A stretch of 64,000 nt of DNA, from contig JAIVJV010000009.1 of NCBI GenBank assembly GCA_020199835.1, forward strand, positions 744,001 through 808,000. The letters are read 5' to 3'. The stretch's first letter is position 1, and each line of letters begins with the position of its first letter. The notes beneath the pieces are model-generated. The model did not search any database. It saw nothing but the letters and a program-made list of their open reading frames with translations, and was not told the DNA's origin. The position numbers were made by a program, and so were the translations under genes. The stretch is from Acidobacteriota bacterium (GTDB lineage: Bacteria > Acidobacteriota > Blastocatellia > Pyrinomonadales > Pyrinomonadaceae). This document shows, in pieces, positions 12,197 through 20,902 of this stretch.

Positions 12197-14629
12197 TTAC
12201 TCGGTTCTGAGCGCCACGATCGGATTCACACGCGTTGCGCGGCGTGCCGGAAGCAGGCACGCCAGCAGCGCCACCGCTAACAGCACGATTGATACGCCCG
12301 CGAACGTCAGCGGATCTGTCGCTGAAACTCCGTACAGCAAACCCGCGATCAGACGCGACAACAAGTACGCGCCGATCAAACCAAGCGCGAGACCGATCAC
12401 CGTCATCGTCATTCCCTGGCGCACGACGAGCCGCAGCACGTCGCCGCGTTCGGCGCCGAGCGCCATGCGGATGCCGATCTCGTGCGTTCGCCAACTGACC
12501 GAATAACTCATCACGCCGTAAAGCCCGACCGCGGCAAGCACGAGAGCCACACCAGCGAACACACCGAGCAGCAGCATGTTGAAGCGTCGAGGCGCGACTG
12601 AAGTGCTCAACAATTCCTCGAGCGTTCGTGCGCGCCAGATGATCTGGTTCGGGTCAAAGGCTTTGATTTCCGCACGCACCGCCTGCGTCAGGTGTGACGC
12701 ATCTTCGGCTTCGCTGCGAATGACAAGATTCAGGCGCCGCTCGGGCCTTTGCATGTGCGAAACGTACATCTCAGGCTCCACGTCAACGTCGAGCCCGTTG
12801 CGCCGCACGTCGCCGACGACGCCCACGATCTCGCGCGGGACTGCCGTTGGACCGTCGAAGATAATTCGCCGGCCGATTGGATCTTCGTTCGGAAAGTAAC
12901 GTCTGACAAAGGCTTCGCTGACGACGAGCGCTGACGGAGAGTTTGCCGTGTCCTGATTAGTGAATACCCGGCCGCGCCGCAACGCGATATTCATCGTGCG
13001 AAAGTAATCATTACTGACAACCGTGTAATCGGATACGTTCTCTTCGCCGAGCTTGTATGGCGGCCGGCCTTCGATCTGGAAGCTCAATTCAACGTCGAAA
13101 TCCGTTAACGGAACATTGCTGACGACGGCAGCGTCGCGCACGCCCGGAATCGCTTTCGTTCTGGCGATGAGTTCCTCGAACGCGGCCGAGCGCTGTTCCG
13201 GTTTGGTGTACTTCGCTCTGCCCAACGGGATGTCAAGCGCGAGTACGTTTTGCGGATCGAAACCCGCGTCCGTTCGTAGCAACCGCCAAAAACTATTAAT
13301 CAACAGCCCGGCACCAACGAGCAGCATCAACGACAACGCCACCTCCGACACGATCAACGCTCCTCGCATGCGACTGCTGCGGGCGTGCGTTAGACCGCGT
13401 CCGTCCTGCTTGAGCGTGTTGCCCGGATCGGGTCTGGAAGCCTGAAGCGCGGGAACGAGCCCAAATAAAACGCCTGTCAGCATAGAGACCAGCACCGTAA
13501 AGAACAGCACGTAGCGATCAATACCGACGTCGCGAAGCCGCGGCACGTTTGCTGGACCATAGGCCACGAGCAGTTGCATTCCCCAGCTCGAGAGCAACAA
13601 ACCGAGAACGCCGCCCGCCAGCGACAATAAAAGACTCTCGGTGAGCAGTTGGCCCACAATGCGTGAGCGACTGGCGCCGAGCGCCATGCGGATCGCGACC
13701 TCTTTTTGCCGCGCGACCGCGCGAGCGAGTAAAAGATTCGCCACGTTTGCACACGCAATCAATAACACCAGTCCGACCGCGCCGAGCATCACGAGTAACG
13801 CCGTGCGATACTCGCGCGTGATGTTTTCGTGCATCGACACGGCGTTAAAGATTACATTCGTGTTCGATTCCGGCGACTGCTGTTCGATCTGCCGGGAAAG
13901 AAGATCGATCTCGGCCTTGACCTGCTCGAGTGTTGCGCCCTGCCTCAAACGCCCGATAACCGGAAGGAACCTGTTTGCGCGTTCTTCGCGGATCTCCTTC
14001 GTCATAAAGGATGCGGAGAAGATCGGCTCCCAGAAATCCTGCGGCTCGTCGCGGATCGGAAACTGGAAACCTGCGGGCAGAATGCCGATCACCGTTGTCT
14101 TTCCACCAAGATCGATCTCGCGGCCGATGATGTCAGCGTCGCCGCCGAAGCGCCGTTGCCACAGAGCGTGACTCAGAACGACCACCGCTGGCGCGCCGGG
14201 CTTGTCTTCGTCGCGCGTGAAAACGCGACCGAGCACCGGCTTCACGCGTAAGACGGAGAAGTAATCGGCGGTAACCGACGCTCCGAGCACACGTTCAGGA
14301 TCGCCGCCTTCCGTTATCATCGTGCCCGAGTTTTGATAGAAGGCGACATGTTCGAGTGTCTTGGCTGATTGCTGGAGATCAAGAAAGTCAGGCACTGAAA
14401 ACATGCCCTGGCCATCGAGCGCTTGATTACGTTGCTCTGTGGCGATGTTGATGAGTTGTTGCGGCTCTTCGTAAGGAAGCGGTTGCAGCAGGACCCTGTT
14501 TACCACGGAAAATATCGCGGTGTTTGCGCCGATGCCCAACGCGATCGCGATGACCGCGACGCATGTCAGGCTCGGCCGTTTGAGCAACATGCGTAGCGAA
14601 TAGACGAGGTTTTTCCAGACGAAATCCAT
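12197..14629 (-). CDS. Duplicated orphan ABC permease (ADOP, MacB/FtsX type)
   Basis: An 810-residue membrane protein with two MacB-type periplasmic domains and two FtsX-like transmembrane halves. The first half opens with KNLVYSLRMLLKRPSLTCVAVIAIALGIGANTAIFS split over the first helix, and ends with VAIRMALGASRSRIVGQLL. The second half repeats this as IGIRMALGAERGDVLRLVV and closes with RVNPIVALRTE. This single-chain duplication without an ATPase gene beside it is the arrangement called ADOP in Acidobacteria. Its substrate is unknown. It lies 16 bp downstream of the receiver-PP2C gene on the same strand, so the two may be co-transcribed, and it converges on the BNR gene. Confidence 0.88.
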   Translation of the reverse strand: MDFVWKNLVYSLRMLLKRPSLTCVAVIAIALGIGANTAIFSVVNRVLLQPLPYEEPQQLINIATEQRNQALDGQGMFSVPDFLDLQQSAKTLEHVAFYQNSGTMITEGGDPERVLGASVTADYFSVLRVKPVLGRVFTRDEDKPGAPAVVVLSHALWQRRFGGDADIIGREIDLGGKTTVIGILPAGFQFPIRDEPQDFWEPIFSASFMTKEIREERANRFLPVIGRLRQGATLEQVKAEIDLLSRQIEQQSPESNTNVIFNAVSMHENITREYRTALLVMLGAVGLVLLIACANVANLLLARAVARQKEVAIRMALGASRSRIVGQLLTESLLLSLAGGVLGLLLSSWGMQLLVAYGPANVPRLRDVGIDRYVLFFTVLVSMLTGVLFGLVPALQASRPDPGNTLKQDGRGLTHARSSRMRGALIVSEVALSLMLLVGAGLLINSFWRLLRTDAGFDPQNVLALDIPLGRAKYTKPEQRSAAFEELIARTKAIPGVRDAAVVSNVPLTDFDVELSFQIEGRPPYKLGEENVSDYTVVSNDYFRTMNIALRRGRVFTNQDTANSPSALVVSEAFVRRYFPNEDPIGRRIIFDGPTAVPREIVGVVGDVRRNGLDVDVEPEMYVSHMQRPERRLNLVIRSEAEDASHLTQAVRAEIKAFDPNQIIWRARTLEELLSTSVAPRRFNMLLLGVFAGVALVLAAVGLYGVMSYSVSWRTHEIGIRMALGAERGDVLRLVVRQGMTMTVIGLALGLIGAYLLSRLIAGLLYGVSATDPLTFAGVSIVLLAVALLACLLPARRATRVNPIVALRTE

Positions 14630-14645
14630 TGTCCCGCTCCTTCGT

Positions 14646-15896
14646 TCAGTCGACGCCGATGACCATCAGTGCCGCGTCATCACAGAAATTGTCGCCGCAG
14701 AACTGTGCCACAGTGCTGAGTACGATCTCTTTCAGCTCGCCGGCGTTGCGATGGCGATGATCGCGCAGCAAGTCCATCAATCCTTGCTCGCCGAATTGTT
14801 CGCCACTGCTATCGCTTGCTTCAGTTAGACCATCGGTGAAGAGCACCAGGCGATCACCGGGCTGTAGTTGGATCTCTTCTTGTGCGAAAGGCGCATTCGG
14901 AAACGCGCCGAGCACGCTACCGCCGGCGTCGAGTCGAATACACTCGCCGTTGTTGCGCACCAACAGCGGTGGATTGTGACCCGCATTCGAAAATGCGACT
15001 GAGCGAGTTGAGATGTTCACGACCGCGTAGAAAGCGGTGACGAACTTGTGCAAAGGAATGTTTGCGTAGAGCACATCGTTGAGGCGAGTAGTCACTTCGG
15101 CTGGTGAAAGATTTTGTGAAGCTAGTGACTTCAGCGCCGCCTGAAAGTTTGCCATTAACAACGCCGCGGGCAGTCCTTTACCAACCACGTCTGCGACGCA
15201 CAAGGCGGCATGTTCGTCGTCGATGTTGAAAGCCGCGATGTAATCGCCGCCGACGGTGGTGGCTGGTAGCCATTCGACCGCGACTGCGAGACCTTCGATT
15301 GGAGTTGATGAACTGGCGAGCAGATTCTCCTGGAGTTCGCGCGCTTCGACGAGTTCGCTCTGTAGTTGCGCGCCAGTTTTTTGTGCGAGTGTTAAGCGAC
15401 GCTGGACGTTGCGGCGCGCGCGTGCGTGCTTCACCTGTTTGTTTAGCGTTTGCAGCAGACGCGAGTTGTCCCACGGCTTTTGCACGAAATCACGAACGCC
15501 GCGACGCATTAATTCGACAGCGAGATCCACGGTGCCCCAACCAGTCATGACGACGATCGGAAGCAATGGATCGAGCGCCTGGATTCTCGTGATCAGATCG
15601 ATGCCTTCGCGTCCGCTCGTGGTGTCACGCGCGTAGTTGAGATCCATCAGGACCACATCGAACTGCGTGCGTTTGATCGCTTCGAGCACGGCGGCCGGTG
15701 ATGAGACGGCTTCGAGTTCATGACCCTCGTTGGAAAGCAGGATTCGCAGGGCAATGAGGATGTCCGGCTCGTCGTCTGCGATGAGTGTTCGTGGGGCACG
15801 CGTGTTCCGGGCGCGCGTAGATTGCGGGTTACGCGCGCGCGATTGATGGTTCGGGCCTGGGGGAACGAATGAAGATGTATTGCGCAGGGGTATCAC
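14646..15896 (-). CDS. Response regulator with PP2C (SpoIIE/RsbU-type) phosphatase output
   Basis: A 416-residue regulator. The receiver (about 37-155) has the acidic pair in LIADDEPD, phospho-acceptor Asp85 in VVLMDLNY and the conserved Lys in FVQKPWD. A short coiled coil follows, then a PP2C-like SpoIIE domain (about 200-416) with GGDY, the metal-binding VADVVGKGLPAALLMA, NAGHNPPLL, LVLFTDGLTEA and the terminal CDDAALMVIGVD. Such proteins dephosphorylate anti-sigma-factor antagonists of the STAS type. The cognate kinase is not adjacent. The N-terminal 35 residues are low complexity and rich in Arg and Pro, so the true start may lie further in. Confidence 0.88.
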   Translation of the reverse strand: MIPLRNTSSFVPPGPNHQSRARNPQSTRARNTRAPRTLIADDEPDILIALRILLSNEGHELEAVSSPAAVLEAIKRTQFDVVLMDLNYARDTTSGREGIDLITRIQALDPLLPIVVMTGWGTVDLAVELMRRGVRDFVQKPWDNSRLLQTLNKQVKHARARRNVQRRLTLAQKTGAQLQSELVEARELQENLLASSSTPIEGLAVAVEWLPATTVGGDYIAAFNIDDEHAALCVADVVGKGLPAALLMANFQAALKSLASQNLSPAEVTTRLNDVLYANIPLHKFVTAFYAVVNISTRSVAFSNAGHNPPLLVRNNGECIRLDAGGSVLGAFPNAPFAQEEIQLQPGDRLVLFTDGLTEASDSSGEQFGEQGLMDLLRDHRHRNAGELKEIVLSTVAQFCGDNFCDDAALMVIGVD

Positions 15897-16066
15897 GGGA
15901 GTTCACCACTTGGTAGCCAGACTTCGGACGCGGGGTGTTAGTCAAAGACTATGCCAGCGTTCGCTTGTGCGTGGAACCGAGGAATTTGTGGGGTCAATTA
16001 CAAAGAGGTGGGGTTCGGACGGTGATTTTGTTTCCACTAGTGAGACGGCACGATCCCATTTTCGTG

Positions 16067-16094
16067 AAGCGGCTTCCCGTTTGAGAAGCCGCTT
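16067..16094 (-). terminator. Stem-loop after the small basic-tailed protein gene
   Basis: Perfect 10-bp arms, AAGCGGCTTC (16067-16076) and GAAGCCGCTT (16085-16094), around an 8-base loop. It lies 20 bp past the stop of the minus-strand gene at 16114. There is no strong U-tract in the gene direction, so it may be a weak or bidirectional terminator or an mRNA-stabilising hairpin. Confidence 0.5.
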
Positions 16095-16113
16095 TGTTCA
16101 GAAGCCGCCGCGG

Positions 16114-16515
16114 TTACTTTTTCTTTGATGAGCTCTTCTTTGACGCCTTCTTCTTGGTGGCGGCGGCTGGCTCAGCTTCCGGCGGTACGACAATGCGTTT
16201 CTTCTTCGTCGCGCCAACCACCTCGATGCCCTTTGTTCCGAGAATCCCATCAAGCGGCAGGGCGACGGTGTAGGACGCGGTGCCGGGAAGTCCGATGCCC
16301 GGCAGTGAACCGATAACTTCGATCTCCCAAAACTCGGGCCGGCGAATGTAGATTCGTGGACTCAGACGCACGGTCATATTCATGTATGGCTTGGTGCCCG
16401 AGACGATCAGAATCCAGGTGTTGGTAACGAAGCCAGGGCGGACTTCGGCACGAGTGAAGTTAATGAGCCGGACAGACGTTGGAGTTGGCGACTTCAGGTA
16501 AACTGCGGTCTTCAT
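16114..16515 (-). CDS. Hypothetical beta-rich protein with a Lys/Ala/Ser-rich tail
   Basis: A 133-residue protein of unknown function. The ATG at 16515 is chosen over a longer frame because it has an AAGGAGT ribosome-binding site 7 bases upstream and begins MKTAVYLKSPTPT. The first 100 residues look like beta-strands (MTVRLSPRIYIRRPEFWEIEVIGSLPG broken over several strands), resembling a small Ig-like or virion-type fold only in general terms. The last 30 residues are low complexity and strongly basic (TKKKASKKSSSKKK), as in histone-like DNA-binding tails. No family is recognised. No neighbour suggests a role. Confidence 0.6.
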   Translation of the reverse strand: MKTAVYLKSPTPTSVRLINFTRAEVRPGFVTNTWILIVSGTKPYMNMTVRLSPRIYIRRPEFWEIEVIGSLPGIGLPGTASYTVALPLDGILGTKGIEVVGATKKKRIVVPPEAEPAAATKKKASKKSSSKKK

Positions 16516-16752
16516 GCTTTGACTCCTTGAGTGGGTTGATTGTGAGGCTGGAGGGGCAGATGCGCTCACCAGCAGTGATTACGTCAGACGTACGTACGAG
16601 TCCGAATCATTGTCTTTTCCCCCGTTCTTGTCAATTCCTTCCTGAACTGATCATGTGAGCATTGCTCACACATGGCATCAGGTTGGTTTTTGTGACAGCT
16701 CGATCCAAAATGACTCGTCCGCGCAGCCAACTGTTTCCAAGGAGAAAACTAA

Positions 16753-16926
16753 ATGGCTATAACTAACACTCTGGCAGGTAGGAATTTCGGAATGATCCTG
16801 CTCGCTATCTGGTTGATCCTCACCGGTCTCTTACCGTTACTTGATGTACGAACTTCATCGACCGTCAATATGGGACTCGCAGTACTTGCGATTGCTGCCG
16901 GTCTACTGATCCTGCTGCGGCGATGA
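16753..16926 (+). CDS. Small two-helix membrane protein, 57 residues
   Basis: A short gene with a clear ribosome-binding site (AAGGAG, 8 bases upstream of ATG). The protein begins MAITNTLAGRNFGM and has two hydrophobic helices (about 14-30 and 40-55) separated by a short DVRTSSTVN turn, ending LLILLRR. The LAGRN-G-M-I-LL-I-W-LILTGL pattern resembles a small membrane protein seen in several soil phyla (recollection, not searched). Its function is unknown. It converges on the cytochrome-like gene 12 bp away. Confidence 0.7.
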   Translation: MAITNTLAGRNFGMILLAIWLILTGLLPLLDVRTSSTVNMGLAVLAIAAGLLILLRR

Positions 16927-16938
16927 GATACCGGCGAC

Positions 16939-18522
16939 TCATTGCGGTGTCTTGAACTTACTGCGCGCCGTCGCGGGTTGGGCCAGGCCTGGCAGGAAGC
17001 TAAAGTCTGCCGTCGGCGCGGGGTTTCCTACCGACAGTGTGGCGAAGTTGTGGCAGCCAACACACGAGCCAGGTCCGCCGTCGCTGGTGGCCTGTGTGTA
17101 GTTCTGTATATAGGTCTCGAGCGTTGTGTTCGAAAGCATCGCCGGCACAGCGTCGTCCGGCAAAGGATTGCCCTCTCGAGGTTCGACGTTGCCGCCCCAT
17201 TGCGTTCCGACCAGCATGTAATTCTGGAGCGGTGTTTTGAACGCGGCTAAAGCGCTTTGCCACTGCGTGTTGAGCTGAGCCGTAGTCGGGTAGATAGAGA
17301 AGCAGCGAGTTGCTTGCGGCAATGCGGTCGCGGCAGTCGTGTTGCCCTGGGCATAGGGCTGCGTTGGATTCCACGGAAATTTCGTTGGTCCTAAACCATT
17401 AGATTTGGGTCGGATGTTAGTACCTGTAACACCACTGTTTTGTCGGTAGAAGGAGTAGCGCACCGACGTAGAAGGTGCGGCCGCTCCACAACTCGGCTGA
17501 TTGATCCAATTCGTGCCTGGGTTGGTGCCGCAGCCATTCGCAACATTGCACGGCGACTGCGCCAGAGGCGCGTTGTCCCTGTGCTCGAACGTCGCCCAAA
17601 TCCATTCGGGCTTCAATTGAGGATTTTTCGGATCGACTGGATTGCGTTGGACGATGTGCATGCCGACCAGGCCCAACATTACGCTGCTGCAAAACTGCCT
17701 GCCGCCTTTAACAAGATCCCCGGGAACGGCAACGAAGGCGAGTTGCGTGTAATAACGCGAAGGGTCGTCGCCGGCATTTCGGTCGATGATGCGCCACGCA
17801 GTTTTGATTTCCATCGAGCCATTCGCGCCTGTCTGCGTTGTGGCTGATGCTGTGAATTGGGCGCCGCGCGGATTGCTCTTGATGAAATTAGTTTGCCCGG
17901 TGATTGTTGTCAGCGTCTGAGACGATTGGCCGTTGGGCGCCAGCAGGTATTGAGCTTCGATGTCGTTGACGCGGCGCTCAAAGATGGTCCAGTTCCCATT
18001 GATATCGATCAGCGGCAAGTTGGTCGATGCCTGGAAATACTCCTCGTTCTTCGGACTCGGGTTTCCCTTGCCGTCTGACCCGATGTAGAAAATCGGCAAC
18101 GCGAGGGCGCTGGTGCATCCGGCTCGCGTGGGCGAGTTGCCGAAGAGCGCGCTGACCTTGCGATAATTTTGGTAAACGCGACGACCCGGCACGGTCAATC
18201 CCTGCGCCGGTGGTTGATTAACTTCGCTCGCCGCCCAGTTGAGCGAGACAAACATCTGCCATGCCATGTTGTCGAACGGCGTTTGCACGTCATTGTCTTT
18301 AGAGGTTGGCAGTGGTCCAAAAAGTCCCGAATAGCCCGTGCCTGGCTTCGTCAATAATGGATCGTCTCCGATATAGGCAGGCACCTTTGAACACAGTGCG
18401 TTCGAACCATCAGCACACAGCTGCGCTTGCGGAACATACGACACTTGCGCAGCGGGTCGCTGAAGCACGAGTACCGTAGCGACAATCAAGAGCATTGCGG
18501 TGATGAATAACAACTTTTTCAT
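16939..18522 (-). CDS. Exported c-type haem protein with a single CXXCH
   Basis: A 527-residue protein with an N-terminal signal or membrane anchor (MKKLLFITAMLLIVATVLVL). One haem c attachment motif, CVGCH, lies near the C-terminus in GGPGSCVGCHNFATLSVG. The rest is not a recognised cytochrome domain: it has W-rich segments such as FDNMAWQMFVSLNWAASE and several Cys that may form disulfides. It probably works in the periplasm as a haem-containing oxidoreductase or electron carrier; the partner is unknown. It is the last chromosomal gene before the tRNA-Ala remnant. The ribosome-binding site AAAGGAG lies about 7 bases before ATG 18522. Confidence 0.66.
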   Translation of the reverse strand: MKKLLFITAMLLIVATVLVLQRPAAQVSYVPQAQLCADGSNALCSKVPAYIGDDPLLTKPGTGYSGLFGPLPTSKDNDVQTPFDNMAWQMFVSLNWAASEVNQPPAQGLTVPGRRVYQNYRKVSALFGNSPTRAGCTSALALPIFYIGSDGKGNPSPKNEEYFQASTNLPLIDINGNWTIFERRVNDIEAQYLLAPNGQSSQTLTTITGQTNFIKSNPRGAQFTASATTQTGANGSMEIKTAWRIIDRNAGDDPSRYYTQLAFVAVPGDLVKGGRQFCSSVMLGLVGMHIVQRNPVDPKNPQLKPEWIWATFEHRDNAPLAQSPCNVANGCGTNPGTNWINQPSCGAAAPSTSVRYSFYRQNSGVTGTNIRPKSNGLGPTKFPWNPTQPYAQGNTTAATALPQATRCFSIYPTTAQLNTQWQSALAAFKTPLQNYMLVGTQWGGNVEPREGNPLPDDAVPAMLSNTTLETYIQNYTQATSDGGPGSCVGCHNFATLSVGNPAPTADFSFLPGLAQPATARSKFKTPQ

Positions 18523-18712
18523 GGTGGCTCCTTTGGATTCCTCTCCTGGTGAAGATCTTCGTGAGTTTGCGCTCTCCCACTATTAACGCGAGAACTATTC
18601 GATAAAACCACCATGCCAGCACGCACTTTGAGGCCCGCGCGGCTGCGGAGACACTATTGGTTGGTGACGCTATCGGTTTTTGGCGGCAGTGTTCTTCTTG
18701 CGGGCTGAGTAT

Positions 18713-18769
18713 TTGATTAGATTGGTGGAGCCGAGGGGGATCGAACCCCTGACCTCATGACTGCCAGTC
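18713..18769 (-). repeat. Displaced 3' half of tRNA-Ala (left attachment site of element A)
   Basis: 57 bp identical to 31498-31554. They cover the anticodon arm to the encoded CCA end of tRNA-Ala(GGC) plus 10 bp beyond. Identity stops exactly after the 11-bp symmetric block GACTGCCAGTC (18759-18769). This is the usual scar of integration into a tRNA gene: the incoming element restores the 3' half and the old one is displaced to the far end. Confidence 0.9.
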
Positions 18770-18893
18770 TTAAACAGTTCTTCGGCTCCGTTTTCCTCAG
18801 ATCATCCAAGTCCTTATGTGTTAGCGAACTTATTGTTGCCGACAACACGTTCGTCAGTTCTGATCCAACGGGTTTGTTGGCGGGGCGGCTGAG

Positions 18894-18921
18894 TTGGCAC
18901 ACAACTGGCACACAAACTTGG
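18894..18921 (+). repeat. Tandem arm-type repeat, left end of element A
   Basis: TGGCACACAA occurs twice in direct tandem, and its first 14 bases, TTGGCACACAACTG, recur at 31451-31464 near the right end in the same orientation. The distance to the nearest core is 125 bp here and 80 bp on the right. This fits integrase arm-binding sites. Confidence 0.55.
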
Positions 18922-18993
18922 CTGAACCCCAAACTTCGGCCAGGACGGGGGAAGGGTAATTTACCTGCTTGGGCCAGGCCAGTGGCCTAAGAC

Positions 18994-19018
18994 ACCGGTA
19001 CTTTATGGCGGTTAAAGG
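18994..19018 (+). repeat. 25-bp direct repeat, left copy
   Basis: Identical to 20325-20349 (begins ACCGGTACTTTATGGC). The two copies bracket the membrane-protein gene 19224-20210, and each is preceded at some distance by CACACAAACTTGG. It may mark a duplicated junction or an inserted gene cassette. Confidence 0.7.
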
Positions 19019-19223
19019 CTGTTCGAGGAATGCTTCCGTAGGCTGCGCAGTCACTTCCATATCTGGCACAAGTTGGGATCGTTCCCGGGAGCCTTATAGT
19101 TGCGCTATCATGCGAATCGTAAGGACGAGTTCTTATAACGCCGTTTAGGACTGATGACGCATTAGGCGGTTCCTAAATCCTCGTAGGCTCAGGCGAATTC
19201 CCTTTTAAGAAAAGAGACCAATT

Positions 19224-20210
19224 ATGAGCAGCGGAATCCTCAACTATATCGGTCTGACCTTAGGAATTCTAAGTATTTTGGCAACGGTTTACTTTGCCGT
19301 GCGTTACGCGGAGCGAAAAGAGCCGCGGTTTATCAGCCTCAATGACCGCAAAATCGCCGTTTCAGACGATGCCCCAGAAGAAATTCAAATTTTTTATAAA
19401 GGCGAGAAGGTTGAGCAAGTCACCTCCACGTTGATTTGGTTTTGGAATGAGGGTAAGCGTCCTATAAAAAAAGAGGACTTGTCGCGTAGCCAACCATTGT
19501 TGATCAAACTCCAAAGTGATGAAACGCCTATTGAGATTCTTGACGTTTCGGTGCGCAAGAGTTCGCGCGATGCAATAGGCTTTAAGGCGATCAAAAATTC
19601 ACATTCATCAGTGTCTGTGGAATTCGAATTTCTCGATTATCGAGATGGCGCGGTAGTGGAGATACAGCATACCGGTACACGCCAAACATCAGTTGAGGTG
19701 GTAGGTGTTGTTCTTGGCTCGCCAAAAGGGATTCGCCGTGCGGCGAGGCGTAAATTCGCATGGCTGCCGTTCCCGGTATTGCCATTACGTTATTCATATT
19801 CACAATCTGCTAAAGCACGTCCCTCGAAATTCTCTCGACTTGTCATGACAATCATATTCGTTGGATTTTTTGGCGGCTTCGGTTTCTTCCTGCTTTATTA
19901 TGGAAGTAACGATATAACGACTTCACCGGAGTTAGTCCACGCAGCATTACGTAATTACCTCACTGATGACTCCTTGATTTCAGCAACCAAAGCAATCGAG
20001 GAGAATGCAAAATATCAGACCATCAATACGATAGCGCCATATGCTATGGCTGGAATAATTCTACTGAATCTGTTTCTCGGCCTAGCTATTCTATGGCGAT
20101 CACCATTTGCATTTCCTAATTCCTTGATCATTGAAGATTCAAGCAAAGCACCGGCTGAAAAAAATGAAGCGCACCAAATGAAGAAGATCAAAGATACTTC
20201 TTTCACTTGA
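19224..20210 (+). CDS. Hypothetical membrane protein with three predicted helices
   Basis: A 328-residue protein of unknown function. An N-terminal helix (YIGLTLGILSILATVYFAV) is followed by a roughly 170-residue beta-rich region containing TSTLIWFWNEGKRPIKKEDL and PLLIKLQSDETPIEILDVSV, which suggests an immunoglobulin-like soluble domain. Two more helices follow (about 205-225 and 270-290). The layout is one soluble domain between membrane segments. It lies alone at the left end of element A between two copies of a 25-bp repeat, so it may be a separate cargo cassette. The ribosome-binding site is weak (AAGAAAAGAGA before ATG). Confidence 0.6.
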   Translation: MSSGILNYIGLTLGILSILATVYFAVRYAERKEPRFISLNDRKIAVSDDAPEEIQIFYKGEKVEQVTSTLIWFWNEGKRPIKKEDLSRSQPLLIKLQSDETPIEILDVSVRKSSRDAIGFKAIKNSHSSVSVEFEFLDYRDGAVVEIQHTGTRQTSVEVVGVVLGSPKGIRRAARRKFAWLPFPVLPLRYSYSQSAKARPSKFSRLVMTIIFVGFFGGFGFFLLYYGSNDITTSPELVHAALRNYLTDDSLISATKAIEENAKYQTINTIAPYAMAGIILLNLFLGLAILWRSPFAFPNSLIIEDSSKAPAEKNEAHQMKKIKDTSFT

Positions 20211-20324
20211 CACGTTTTAAACTAGACACTCTTGCTAACAGTCGCGTTGCACAAAGCGTAGCGTAGCGCACACAAACTTGGGCCGCGGCGGGGGGTCTTT
20301 GCGGTTAGCCGGTTGCCCGGAAAG

Positions 20325-20349
20325 ACCGGTACTTTATGGCGGTTAAAGG
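20325..20349 (+). repeat. 25-bp direct repeat, right copy
   Basis: Exact copy of 18994-19018, again just after a CACACAAACTTGG motif (20269-20281). It lies between the membrane-protein gene and the two-gene minus-strand unit. Confidence 0.7.
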
Positions 20350-20429
20350 GTGAAAACCTATCTGAGTTGAAGTGTTGACGCGTTTTGTAACTTAGAGTTT
20401 CACAATCCGCTAAGTAAGAGTCGGAAATC

Positions 20430-20900
20430 TTAATCGTCAAGAATTTCGATCACACGATCCTTGATTTTAACGTAGCTCTCCTCTGGTGAGAGCGGGGGTA
20501 AAATATCTTTATCCTCAGCCTTCAGTGTTTCAACAATCGTTGTCGGTGGGCGCAGTTCGCGGGCAAAAGTAGCAACATTCATCACTGTATCCAGCGCCGA
20601 ACCGTGAAACCTCCCACCAGTGATTACTGTAGTGACGTACGTTTTGCATATTGTGATCTTAGGTCTAACCTCCACCGCCTTGACGCGAACCTTCTCACGG
20701 TCAAGCGTGTCCAAGAGTTCATCCGTTTCAGGATCACGTATTTCAGTCGGAGACTCGGACAACACCGCAAACTTCATTCCTTCCGTGACACCGCTTTCTA
20801 GCCCAATGTTTATCACTAACTCGCGGGCATTTAGAATCTGGGCCACTCTTCCTTCAATTCGCTGCGTTTTCGTGACGCTTTCCACCTTCGTACGACTCAT
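20430..20900 (-). CDS. Hypothetical beta-barrel-type accessory protein
   Basis: A 156-residue protein of unknown function. The N-terminal half (IEGRVAQILNARELVINIGLESGVTEGMKFAVL in pieces) follows the strand pattern seen in FlgT-C or OB-like folds: a value-binding strand pair with ESGV-EGM turns. The C-terminal half is charged and probably helical. It lies 2 bp downstream of the membrane protein at 20903, so they form a two-gene unit and probably work together. Both begin with Gln/Thr-rich N-termini and neither has a signal peptide. Confidence 0.55.
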   Translation of the reverse strand: MSRTKVESVTKTQRIEGRVAQILNARELVINIGLESGVTEGMKFAVLSESPTEIRDPETDELLDTLDREKVRVKAVEVRPKITICKTYVTTVITGGRFHGSALDTVMNVATFARELRPPTTIVETLKAEDKDILPPLSPEESYVKIKDRVIEILDD

Positions 20901-20902
20901 TG

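Larger units (their letters stand above)
18770..19223. other. Non-coding left end of element A
   Basis: No convincing gene. It holds the tandem arm-type repeat at 18894-18921 and the left copy of a 25-bp repeat at 18994-19018. Short open frames here run into the tRNA fragment and are not believed. Confidence 0.6.

Noticed and set aside
15880..16128. Plus-strand frame of 82 codons between the PP2C gene and the small basic-tailed gene
   Set aside because: No ribosome-binding site, overlaps the hairpin at 16067 and the end of the neighbouring gene, and shows no family signal.
18717..18932. Minus-strand frame of 71 codons reading through the tRNA fragment
   Set aside because: It encodes the tRNA 3' half as protein and shows no integrase or other motif.
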